A DNA stretch of 7,511 nt from Bacteroidales bacterium (GTDB lineage Bacteria; Bacteroidota; Bacteroidia; Bacteroidales; B18-G4). Numbering within the stretch: position 1 is the stretch's first letter; each line of letters opens with the position of its first letter. Shown here one piece after another: positions 1-7,086 of this stretch. The stretch lies in contig JAUXCL010000114.1 of the NCBI GenBank assembly GCA_030618905.1, positions 1-7,511 of the forward strand. Reading direction: 5' to 3'. A program made the position numbers and the translations under genes. The notes under the pieces were generated by a model that saw only the letters and a program-made list of their open reading frames with translations, was not told the DNA's origin and did not search any database.

Positions 1-303
1 ACTTTGTCTTCCTAAGACCGCTTGGCCTCCGACTTGTTTCGAGCGGTGATGGATTGCCAGTTCCTGGAGGCTTTGAAGTACATTTTCTACCTTGAATACT
101 CCCGGGCTTTCTTCTCCGGTCGCTTCATCAACAATGGCTGCTAAAGCCCCTTTCCGAAGCGCCTCGGCAGCGAATTTATTGCCATTGAAGTTTTCTCCCT
201 TAAGTGCAAAGAAGAGATCTCCTTTGTCAGTATGCCGTGAGTCAGTTGAAATACTGTTGCACTTCAGGAAGAGATCGTATAATTCATGGATTCGGCCTAT
301 CAT
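1..303 (-). CDS. murF: MurF, UDP-N-acetylmuramoyl-tripeptide--D-alanyl-D-alanine ligase, N-terminal fragment
   Basis: Cytoplasmic Mur ligase that adds the D-Ala-D-Ala dipeptide to UDP-MurNAc-tripeptide, the last soluble step of peptidoglycan precursor synthesis. Reading the minus strand from ATG at 303 gives a start MIGRIHELYDLFL, then TDSR at residues 20-23, LFFALKG at 30-36, FNGNKFA at 39-45 and an LAIHHR motif at 82-87. This is the order expected of the MurF N-terminal (UDP-substrate binding) domain. The frame stays open to the window edge, but only codons 1-89 are genuine: from base 35 leftward the sequence is a sequencing adapter, so residues from about 90 on are artificial. The P-loop ITGTNGKTT and everything after it are missing. 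An in-frame ATG at 315 is an alternative start, four codons upstream; I prefer 303 because the protein then begins as family members do and the start lies clear of the upstream hairpin. Probably the distal gene of porP-gldJ-murF. Confidence 0.88.
   Translation of the reverse strand, partial: MIGRIHELYDLFLKCNSISTDSRHTDKGDLFFALKGENFNGNKFAAEALRKGALAAIVDEATGEESPGVFKVENVLQSLQELAIHHRSKQVGGQAVLGRQS
4..35 (-). other. MGI/BGI DNBSEQ sequencing adapter remnant (not genomic)
   Basis: The minus strand from 35 to 4 starts AAGTCGGAGGCC and ends GGAAGACAA. It matches the 32-base DNBSEQ/MGISEQ read-1 adapter, as I recall it, at all 32 positions. Bases 1-3 would then be the first bases of the adapter index or other residue. 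The murF homology stops exactly where this begins: the frame stays open but codes for VGGQAVLGRQ where the family has the segment leading to the P-loop. This is contamination at a contig end, not a gene or regulatory element. Confidence 0.93.
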
Positions 304-315
304 GGTAATTAACAT

Positions 316-345
316 AAAACCCCATCCTGACGTTTCAGAATGGGG
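316..345 (-). terminator. Hairpin with short T-run between gldJ and murF (possible terminator or attenuator)
   Basis: Bases 320-345 form a dyad: CCCCAT (320-325) pairs with ATGGGG (340-345), one C/A mismatch (326/339) follows, then CTGA (327-330) pairs with TCAG (335-338) around a four-base CGTT loop. On the minus strand the stem is followed at once by TTTT (319-316), then ATGTTAATTACC and the murF ATG. It lies 27 bases past the gldJ stop, as an intrinsic terminator would, but the T-run is short and the site is only 12 bases from the murF start. It may be a leaky terminator, an attenuator, or a structure affecting murF translation. Confidence 0.45.
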
Positions 346-372
346 CTATATATATTGTGATTGAATTATTTT

Positions 373-1863
373 TTATTGTCCAGGCATAGGACTGCCTACC
401 CTGGTCATTGCACAACGGAAGCCAATATAATTTGTGGCCATGTTTTCTGCCAGATACCTCCTGACACTGGGACTGAGGTAATATGCCGGGTCGCGCCATG
501 AGCCACCTTTGTATACCCTTGAGTGGTCACTGATCAATGATGTAACACCATATTGGTACATCATATCTGTAGTTTTACTGGTTTCCGGGATATTTTTCCA
601 ATCGGTAGATACCAGGCTCTGTGCGTCACCATCTGCATAATTCCTGTTATCAGCAATGGTGAAGTTCTGTCTTCCGGCAATTTCATCAGGAGATACATCT
701 TCATAACGTATCCTTCCAATACTGTCTTTCTCAACCAGGAATCCATTTTGATCCCGGATTGGATTTTGGAATACATTACCCCTGAAAGAGTTGAAATCTG
801 CAAAGTCTTCAAGTGAAAGCGGACGATAGACATCCTCACACCATTCACTGACATTACCTGCCATATTATAGATTCCGAAATCATTGGGCCAGTAAGATCC
901 AATCGGTGCAGGAATATCGGCACCATCATTCAGGTTGCCAGCAACGCCCATGTAATCACCACGACCACGTTTGAAGTTGGAAACGAAGCTGCCGTAATAT
1001 TTCCTCTCATCTGTCCTGGTATAATTACCATTCCAGGGATATCTTCTTCTTTCAATAATCCTTTCGTACAGTGTGTTCCCAACCAGACCGAGTGCGGCAT
1101 ATTCCCACTCGGCTTCACTTGGAAGCCTGTACCTGGGAAGCAGGATGCCATCCATGATACCAGCGCGACGCTGCCCTGTACTGTTGGGGTTCAGATTCTG
1201 TAAAGGTTTGTTTACTAATCCTTCATACTGACCGGCAAGGTAAGTTTCAGTATTGTAATTATTCTCATTTTTTTGGTCAGGGTCATAATCGAGAATGCCG
1301 GCTTCGATAAGCAGCATTTCATTTACCCTGTCAGTTCTCCACAAGCAGTAGTCATTGGCTTGCACCCAGGATACACCAACTACAGGATAGGTGTGGAATG
1401 CCGGGTGGCGAAGATAAGTTTCTACAAGCGGCTCATTATAAGCCAGCCTGTCACGCCAAACCAGGGTGTCGGGAAATGCCTTGTTAACGACTTGCGGGTA
1501 ATCTGTTCCAAATACCCTTTTTAACCAGTACAGGTATTCAAGGTAATCCAGGTTGCTGACTTCTGTTTCATCAATGTAAAATGAAGAGACGGTTAATCTT
1601 CTTGGAAAATTGTTCCATTCATAGTTAATGTCATCTTCAGTAGCACCCATTACAAATGTACCACCTTCGATGAATATCAACCCGGGACCTGTTGGCTGAT
1701 CTCTGACTTCTGAGACTTCAAATCCCCCATTTTCGGGATTGTTGTATTCCCAGCCCGTGGTGCGCGAATCACCGCCCTTGCCTTTAAACAATGAGCAGGA
1801 TGACAAGGCAACAACAAGAATTGTCAGAATAGCTAAGTTGATAATTCTCATATTTTTAATCAT
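373..1863 (-). CDS. gldJ: GldJ, T9SS/gliding motility lipoprotein with a formylglycine-generating-enzyme-like (SUMF1) fold
   Basis: Outer-membrane lipoprotein of the T9SS. In Flavobacterium johnsoniae, GldJ is needed for gliding, for secretion and for stability of other Gld components such as GldK. The 496-residue product begins with a lipoprotein signal: a hydrophobic stretch (10-20) and lipobox LSSC with acylated Cys23. No acidic residues follow the Cys, which fits periplasmic rather than surface display (inference). A SUMF1/FGE-like domain fills about 60-490: GGTFVMG (67-73), the GldJ-typical ETEVSNLDYLEYLYWLKRVF (99-118), YPVVGVSW (159-166), YRLPSEAEWEYAA (245-257), FGIYNMAGNVSEW (329-341), YKGGSWRD (451-458) and GFRCAM (481-486). 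The closely spaced active-site Cys pair of true FGEs is not visible near the C-terminus, so it is probably a structural pseudoenzyme. The length is a little short of the F. johnsoniae protein (about 560). ATG at 1863 was chosen; ATG at 1851 is also possible. GldK is a related family, but the segment at 99-118 favours GldJ. It sits 59 bp after porP. Confidence 0.9.
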   Translation of the reverse strand: MIKNMRIINLAILTILVVALSSCSLFKGKGGDSRTTGWEYNNPENGGFEVSEVRDQPTGPGLIFIEGGTFVMGATEDDINYEWNNFPRRLTVSSFYIDETEVSNLDYLEYLYWLKRVFGTDYPQVVNKAFPDTLVWRDRLAYNEPLVETYLRHPAFHTYPVVGVSWVQANDYCLWRTDRVNEMLLIEAGILDYDPDQKNENNYNTETYLAGQYEGLVNKPLQNLNPNSTGQRRAGIMDGILLPRYRLPSEAEWEYAALGLVGNTLYERIIERRRYPWNGNYTRTDERKYYGSFVSNFKRGRGDYMGVAGNLNDGADIPAPIGSYWPNDFGIYNMAGNVSEWCEDVYRPLSLEDFADFNSFRGNVFQNPIRDQNGFLVEKDSIGRIRYEDVSPDEIAGRQNFTIADNRNYADGDAQSLVSTDWKNIPETSKTTDMMYQYGVTSLISDHSRVYKGGSWRDPAYYLSPSVRRYLAENMATNYIGFRCAMTRVGSPMPGQ

Positions 1864-1922
1864 TTTTCTGTGATTTGGTTTCTGATACTACTAAATTATA
1901 ATTTGGTTTTGAACTATATAAA

Positions 1923-2933
1923 CTAAAACCGGGGGCAATTTATTGCCCTGATTCTTCTTCTTTTTTCTGCGATACATTCAAATTGGTAAGATGCTGATAT
2001 TTCGTGGGCTCCTCCGGCCACACCACTCAGCTTGGATAAGCTGATATCATAACTGTAAGCAAATCTGAATCCTTTGAATTCAACACCTACCATGGGGATA
2101 ATTGCATCGGCCAGCTCAAAATTGTATCTGAACCAGGCACCGGCAATTACAGGTAATTTGGTTAAGTATATTCCAACATTAAGTTGATGAAAGTTATACT
2201 GTTGTTGGTACATAAAGTTCGGGGAAATCGAAAAAGATCCATAATCAAAATCGTAAGAGCCTGATCCTGAGAGATCTATAACGGCACCCCCGTGAACAGT
2301 AAACTTCATATATAATTTACTCTCTCCTTCATTGTAAAATGAGTTGTCAGGTTCCGTGAGGTGATGCACTGCTACACCACCGTAAATGCTATTTTTATAG
2401 GCAAATACAACTCCTGTAGAAAAATCCACATTGCTAATACTTGTCCTTTCAGGAGGGGTTTCAGGGGTGCCCAAATTCGGATTATAACCATAATTCGGGT
2501 CAATTTGTTCTCCGAATTGTAACTTTGCCCAGTCAAGCTTTGTTTGTATGTAGCTTGCCTGGATGGCAGCACTCACGTGGAAATTTTCAGAGGCCCGGAA
2601 TTTGTAAGCGTACATACCGTTGATCATGGTCGTGTTCAGCATCCCGTCACCGGCACGGTCAGCCAGAAATTCAATCCCGACCCCTCCGTGTAGCTTATGG
2701 ACATACATGTCGAAGGAAGCATTGTAAGTCACAAATGTCTGGCTCAGGGCCGGCCATTGATTCCGGTAATTAAAGATAATCCTGGGGCAAATATTAGAAC
2801 CTGTCATAGCTGGGTTCAGGTAAAGCGGGTTAGCATAGAATTGAGAAAAATGCGGATCAGGTAAAGACTGTCCGAATCCCAAATCAACAGTTACCGTAAG
2901 GATTAGTATGAGTGTGGTTAACTTCTTAAACAT
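1923..2933 (-). CDS. porP: PorP/SprF family type IX secretion system outer-membrane protein
   Basis: Outer-membrane beta-barrel protein of the PorP/SprF family. PorP is a T9SS component in Porphyromonas gingivalis, while SprF-type paralogs help particular cargo such as the SprB adhesin reach the surface. The ATG at 2933 gives 336 residues with a Sec signal peptide (MFKKLTTLILIL...GFGQ, cleavage near residue 22), then the family N-terminal motif DPHFSQFYANPLYLNPAMTG (26-45). Alternating aromatic and hydrophobic strands continue through the protein, with GGVAVHHLTEPDNSF (185-199) and a C-terminal HEISASYQFEC (310-320), then a basic tail ending INCPRF, like the CP-F ending seen in this family. 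The frame can be extended to a TTG at 2957, but that puts eight residues before an otherwise perfect signal peptide, so I reject it. A GAGGAA stretch about 11-16 bases before the ATG may aid initiation. First gene of porP-gldJ-murF. Whether it is the core PorP or a cargo-specific SprF paralog cannot be told from the sequence. Confidence 0.9.
   Translation of the reverse strand: MFKKLTTLILILTVTVDLGFGQSLPDPHFSQFYANPLYLNPAMTGSNICPRIIFNYRNQWPALSQTFVTYNASFDMYVHKLHGGVGIEFLADRAGDGMLNTTMINGMYAYKFRASENFHVSAAIQASYIQTKLDWAKLQFGEQIDPNYGYNPNLGTPETPPERTSISNVDFSTGVVFAYKNSIYGGVAVHHLTEPDNSFYNEGESKLYMKFTVHGGAVIDLSGSGSYDFDYGSFSISPNFMYQQQYNFHQLNVGIYLTKLPVIAGAWFRYNFELADAIIPMVGVEFKGFRFAYSYDISLSKLSGVAGGAHEISASYQFECIAEKRRRIRAINCPRF
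1933..1948 (-). other. Small hairpin at the 3' end of porP
   Basis: GGGCAA (1933-1938) pairs perfectly with TTGCCC (1943-1948) around a four-base loop. On the minus strand it is followed by CCGG and then a T-rich stretch (TTTTAGTTTATATAG) that includes the porP stop codon. The stem lies inside the last codons of porP. The four bases between stem and T-rich run make it a poor intrinsic terminator. It could instead be a 3' stabilising or attenuating structure ahead of gldJ, or chance. Confidence 0.25.
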
Positions 2934-3166
2934 CGTATTTAACTTCCTCAAGGTCAAAAATTAAGTATACAATAATACAAAGATTTTTCAAAACAGCTTG
3001 ATTTTTTTCAAATAATCTTGCATTCGGCAATATAAGCCACTCTAAAACGTTTAAATTTCAAATTTATGATAAAGGATTTGGCATATTTTTTGTTACCTCC
3101 TTGAACATTTTATTATTCCTGGTTTTTATTTGTAATGAATGACAGGATAATTGTAAGCAAATTTTT
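2934..3166. promoter_or_regulatory. Divergent intergenic region between porP and porU
   Basis: This 233-bp AT-rich stretch with many T and A runs must hold the start signals for both units. Bacteroidota promoters have TTTG near -33 and TAnnTTTG near -7. For porU (plus) the best fit I see is CTTG (3100-3103), 21 bases, then TTTATTTG (3125-3132), one mismatch from the -7 consensus. For porP (minus) there is TTTG (3012-3009) and AATCTTTG (2985-2978), spaced 23 bases, a little long. Both are imperfect and could be chance in such AT-rich DNA. I see no convincing operator or riboswitch fold. Confidence 0.4.
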
Positions 3167-6100
3167 ATGATCAGACTCAAATATGTAATTGCTTTGGTCC
3201 TCATTTTTATAGCAGGAATAATACTTGCCGGACCGGTAGGTGAAAAGCGTATCCTCGAATGGAAACCGGTTCAAAAATTTAGCCTGACGGACCAATATTC
3301 CATTTACCAATTATATTTCATCGGTTCTTCACAACATAAGGACTACCATGGGATCCCATTGTATGCTGAAAAAATCCCGATTGGGATTAGCAGCGCCATT
3401 TTGAAAGCCACGCTTATTGACCCGCAATATGAGCAGATAAGCGACCCTGATTTGAACAAAGTAAAAGGCCTGGATCAAATCACAGATAAGATTGTGATAA
3501 AAGCAGTAGTGGCATATGATCATAAAATGCCATTTGCCCAGATCACTTTTGTTCCTTTAAGAAGAAATCCGGCAAACGGAAAAATTGAAAAACTGGTTTC
3601 CTTCCGTATTGATCTTGAAGTGCAGGAGGATTATAGCTCAGTTCCGATGAAAAGCAGGGCATACAAGCAAACCTCGGTGCTGGCTTCCGGCGATTGGTAT
3701 AAAATTGCGGTGAACCGCAACGGTGTGCATAAAATGACATACACCGATATGGCCAATATGGGTATTCCGGTTTCAAATATTGACCCCCGTAACATCAGGA
3801 TTTATGGTAATGGAGGGGGAATGTTGCCGGAAAAAGTAGCAGATTTCAGATATGATGACCTTATAGAAAATGCCATTATGGTTGTGGGAGAACAAGATGG
3901 ATCTTTTGATGCCGGTGATTATGTCTTGTTTTATGGAGAAGAGGCACACAAATGGAATTATAATCCTGTCAGCCAGAGGTTCCATCATACTGTCAATATT
4001 TATTCAGAGTATACATATTATTTTATCACTGCTGACCTTGGTCCCGGAAAGCGAATTTCCAACCAGTCTTCAAGCGGTGCTGCCGCAACACATCAGGTTA
4101 ACAAATTTGTAGACTATGCCAATTATGAAAAGGAATTGGTGAATATTGTTAAAACTGGCCGCTCATGGTATGATTCCCCACCTTTTAATGACATAAAGTT
4201 TTCTTATGATTACAGTTTCTCATTTCCCAATATAGATCTCAATACCCCTGTTTACATCAGGACCTCTGTTGCTGCCAGGTCTTTTACTTCCAGTAGCTAC
4301 AGGTACTATAATAATGGAAGTCTGATCATGACGGTTCCGGTGAATAAAGTGCCCAGTTCTCCTTTTGCTGCTTATGCCAGTTCCGCTACACAGGATGATA
4401 CTTTCAATGCCACCGGAGCCAGTATAAACCTCCGTGTGGAATATAACAGGACTTCTTCCGGCGCACAGGGATGGATGGATTTTATTGAGCTAAATGCAAC
4501 ACGCCTCCTTAAATTTGCAGGTACTCAAATGCATTTCAGGGACCCCTATTCTGTAAGCCCTGGTAATATCTCAGCATATGAACTTGATAATGCAAATGCA
4601 TCTGTTAAGATATGGAATGTCACAGATCCGGTAAATGTTAGTGTGGTTGGAACGAGCCTTCAGGGTTCAACCCTCACTTTCAAACTTCCCGCTGATTCAT
4701 TACTTGAGTTCGTTGCCTTAGATGGTTCTGGTTACTTTGCACCATTTTTTATAAAAAGAATCGATAACCAGAACCTGCATTCACTATCTGCTTATGAGAT
4801 GATCATCATCAGCCATCCATCATTTTTGAATGAGGCTAATCGCCTTGCAGATCAACATATACAAAAGGATGGACTGAGCGTTTTTGTGGTGGAAAATGAG
4901 AAGGTCTATAATGAGTTTTCATCAGGTGCTCAGGATATTACAGCCATCAGGGACTTTATGAAAATGCTTTATGATCGTGAAACGCCGGGAAAAAATTTAA
5001 AATACTTATTGTTGTTTGGTGATGCATCATATGATTATAAAGACCGGGAAGAAAACAATACCAATTTTGTTCCCACCTGGGAAGATAAACAGTCGCTTCA
5101 CCTGGTCAGTTCAGTGGTGACTGATGATTATTATGGTTTCCTTGATGACCATGAAGGTACAGGCGGAAGCAATGAACTACTTGACATCGGTGTTGGAAGG
5201 CTGCCTGTTGGCTCAGCTGAACAGGCCCATGCTATGGTGAACAAGGTCATTCATTATGCAACAAACACCCCTACGGTGATGGGTAGCTGGAGAAATGTGA
5301 TTTGTTTCGTTGCTGATGATGAAGACCAGAATACGCATATGCAAAACCATGCTGAGCGCATGGCCAAAATGATCGACACTACCTATAAGAATTACAATAT
5401 TGATAAGATCTACCTGGATGCATACACCCAGCAATCCACTCCGGGTGGACAAAGAGCCCCGGATGTCAATGCAGCCATTAACAACAGGATGGAAAAAGGA
5501 ACGATGGCAATGAACTATACCGGCCATGGTGGAGAAGTTGGTTGGGGACATGAAAGAATACTGGAAATCTCCGATATCAACTCCTGGGGCAATTACGACA
5601 AGTTACCGATATTCATTACAGCAACTTGTGAGTTTAGCCGCTATGATGACCCGGGAAGGACCTCGGCAGGTGAACTGGTATTCCTCAATCCTGATGGTGG
5701 AGCAATAGGTATGTTTACAACTGCCCGTGCAACATATGGAAGTAATAATTTCAGCCTGAACATGGCTATGTATGAGTGCATGTTCGAAAAAGTGAACGGA
5801 GAATATCCAAGGTATGGGGATTTGATCAGGTTGGCCAAGAATAAAAATGGTTCGGTGTCTGATAATGACCGAAAATTCGTCCTGCTCGGAGATCCCGCAT
5901 TAAGCCTTCCATATCCGGACTTCAAAGCCGTTACGAATTCAGTCAACAGCGTTGTTGTCAACCCTGTTGCAGATACTCTTAAGGCATTGCAAGAGGTTAC
6001 CATAACAGGTGAGATCCAGGATGAAATGGGAAACCTGGCCAATCAGTTTAATGGCTTGATGTATCCTGTCGTTTTTGATAAGCCAAACAAGGTTACTACC

Positions 6101-7009
6101 CTTGGTGCTGATCAGGGAAGCTACCCCTATACTTTTGATTTAAGGAACTCAATCTTATATAAGGGAAAAGCAAGTGTCGTCAATGGGAAATTCTCTTTCT
6201 CATTTATTGTACCTAAAGATATTGCTTACAAATATGGATACGGTAAGATCAGTTATTATGGTCATACGAATTCAACAGATGTATCAGGTTTTTTTGATAA
6301 TATCATCGTAGGAGGTTATGAAAGCAGTGCCATTTCTGATATGGATGGACCTGAGATCGATATATTTTTAAATGATGAGAATTTTGTTTTTGGAGGAGTA
6401 ACCGATGAAAATCCGGTACTATTGGCCTTTATTGTCGATTCAAGTGGAATCAATACTGTTGGTACAGGTATTGGTCATGATATTGTAGTTGTTCTTGATG
6501 CGAATACCGACAAATCAATCAATTTAAATGATTATTATGAAGCTGATCTGGATAGTTATAAAAGCGGTGTCATCAAATATCCTTTTAATACATTAAGTGA
6601 TGGAACGCACTCACTAAGCCTGAAAGTCTGGGATGTCCAAAATAATTCCTCACAGGCATACACCGAGTTTGTTGTGGCAGAATCGGCAGAACTGGCAATA
6701 GATCATGTACTGAATTATCCAAACCCCTTCACTACCCATACGGAGTTTTATTTTGATCACAATCAGCCTAATTCGACACTGGAGATTTTATTGCAGGTAT
6801 TTACTGTATCCGGTAAGCTGGTATATACTTATAATGATATCATTCCTACAAGTGGCTTCCGTACAGGGCCAATCCCCCCACATGGTTGGGATGGGAAAGA
6901 TGATTACGGTGATCGCCTGGCCAGGGGGGTATACCTGTATAAGATAAAGGTTCGTACCATGGATGGTTCCTATGCGGATAAACTGGAAAAACTGGTCATC
7001 CTGAGATAA
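3167..7009 (+). CDS. porU: PorU, type IX secretion system sortase (C25 gingipain-like C-terminal signal peptidase)
   Basis: Surface cysteine peptidase that cleaves the C-terminal sorting domain from T9SS cargo and transfers the cargo to anchor lipopolysaccharide; in P. gingivalis it works bound to PorV. The 1280-residue product has a signal peptide (MIRLKYVIALVLIFIAGIILAG), a pro-like region to about 165, then a conserved segment from S170 (WYKIAVNRNGVHKMTY, RIYGNGGGMLPE, DYVLFYGE). The peptidase C25 domain spans about 543-915: DITAIRDF (from 590), LLLFGDASYDY (D619), DDYYGFLDD (653-661), DIGVGRLP (673-680), catalytic His787 in NYTGHGGEVGWGHE and catalytic Cys821 in ITATCEFSRYDDP, closing with LLGDPALSLPYP. 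Beta-rich Ig-like sequence follows, and residues from about 1179 form a FlgD-like/T9SS CTD (NYPNPF, GWDGKDDYGDRLARGVYLYKI, KLVILR end). The His-Cys spacing of 34 resembles gingipains. It is somewhat longer than P. gingivalis PorU (about 1158). The ATG at 3167 is supported by the signal peptide. Divergent from porP-gldJ and followed by a paralog. Confidence 0.93.
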   Translation: MIRLKYVIALVLIFIAGIILAGPVGEKRILEWKPVQKFSLTDQYSIYQLYFIGSSQHKDYHGIPLYAEKIPIGISSAILKATLIDPQYEQISDPDLNKVKGLDQITDKIVIKAVVAYDHKMPFAQITFVPLRRNPANGKIEKLVSFRIDLEVQEDYSSVPMKSRAYKQTSVLASGDWYKIAVNRNGVHKMTYTDMANMGIPVSNIDPRNIRIYGNGGGMLPEKVADFRYDDLIENAIMVVGEQDGSFDAGDYVLFYGEEAHKWNYNPVSQRFHHTVNIYSEYTYYFITADLGPGKRISNQSSSGAAATHQVNKFVDYANYEKELVNIVKTGRSWYDSPPFNDIKFSYDYSFSFPNIDLNTPVYIRTSVAARSFTSSSYRYYNNGSLIMTVPVNKVPSSPFAAYASSATQDDTFNATGASINLRVEYNRTSSGAQGWMDFIELNATRLLKFAGTQMHFRDPYSVSPGNISAYELDNANASVKIWNVTDPVNVSVVGTSLQGSTLTFKLPADSLLEFVALDGSGYFAPFFIKRIDNQNLHSLSAYEMIIISHPSFLNEANRLADQHIQKDGLSVFVVENEKVYNEFSSGAQDITAIRDFMKMLYDRETPGKNLKYLLLFGDASYDYKDREENNTNFVPTWEDKQSLHLVSSVVTDDYYGFLDDHEGTGGSNELLDIGVGRLPVGSAEQAHAMVNKVIHYATNTPTVMGSWRNVICFVADDEDQNTHMQNHAERMAKMIDTTYKNYNIDKIYLDAYTQQSTPGGQRAPDVNAAINNRMEKGTMAMNYTGHGGEVGWGHERILEISDINSWGNYDKLPIFITATCEFSRYDDPGRTSAGELVFLNPDGGAIGMFTTARATYGSNNFSLNMAMYECMFEKVNGEYPRYGDLIRLAKNKNGSVSDNDRKFVLLGDPALSLPYPDFKAVTNSVNSVVVNPVADTLKALQEVTITGEIQDEMGNLANQFNGLMYPVVFDKPNKVTTLGADQGSYPYTFDLRNSILYKGKASVVNGKFSFSFIVPKDIAYKYGYGKISYYGHTNSTDVSGFFDNIIVGGYESSAISDMDGPEIDIFLNDENFVFGGVTDENPVLLAFIVDSSGINTVGTGIGHDIVVVLDANTDKSINLNDYYEADLDSYKSGVIKYPFNTLSDGTHSLSLKVWDVQNNSSQAYTEFVVAESAELAIDHVLNYPNPFTTHTEFYFDHNQPNSTLEILLQVFTVSGKLVYTYNDIIPTSGFRTGPIPPHGWDGKDDYGDRLARGVYLYKIKVRTMDGSYADKLEKLVILR

Positions 7010-7086
7010 GTAAAAACTTTTTAAAGATTAGTGCAACCTTAGTAAAAAAGGTGCTGTCTTGATGTTAAGCAAATGTGGATAACAGA
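7010..7086 (+). other. Spacer between the two PorU-like genes
   Basis: This is a 77-bp AT-rich spacer. A bulged stem GCAACCTT (7033-7040) with AAGGTGC (7048-7054) can form, but no T-run follows on the plus strand, so it is not a good terminator. I see no TAnnTTTG-type promoter. Co-transcription of the two genes is therefore likely (inference). An in-frame TAA at 7066-7068 limits how far upstream the second gene could start. Confidence 0.35.

Noticed and set aside
1..35. Novel C-terminal variant of the MurF N-terminal domain
   Set aside because: The odd residues after position 89 are explained completely by the adapter match.
92..364. Plus-strand open frame of 90 codons opposite murF
   Set aside because: It lies antisense to clear MurF coding sequence and the intergenic hairpin and has no recognisable domain, signal peptide or start context.
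2934..2957. TTG start for porP at 2957, adding eight residues
   Set aside because: The ATG at 2933 begins a textbook signal peptide (MFKKLTTLILIL); the longer form would put charged residues in front with no benefit, and TTG starts are uncommon.
3045..3052. Palindrome AAACGTTT in the divergent intergenic region as an operator
   Set aside because: It is eight bases long in AT-rich DNA, has no second copy and does not extend; expected by chance.
5213..6042. Minus-strand open frames of 112 and 133 codons inside porU
   Set aside because: They lie antisense to the conserved C25 catalytic domain, where the plus-strand frame has clear motifs; their translations look like compositional shadows.
7033..7054. 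Stem-loop in the spacer between the two PorU-like genes as a terminator
   Set aside because: The stem is bulged and no T-run follows on the plus strand, so it does not meet the usual intrinsic terminator form.
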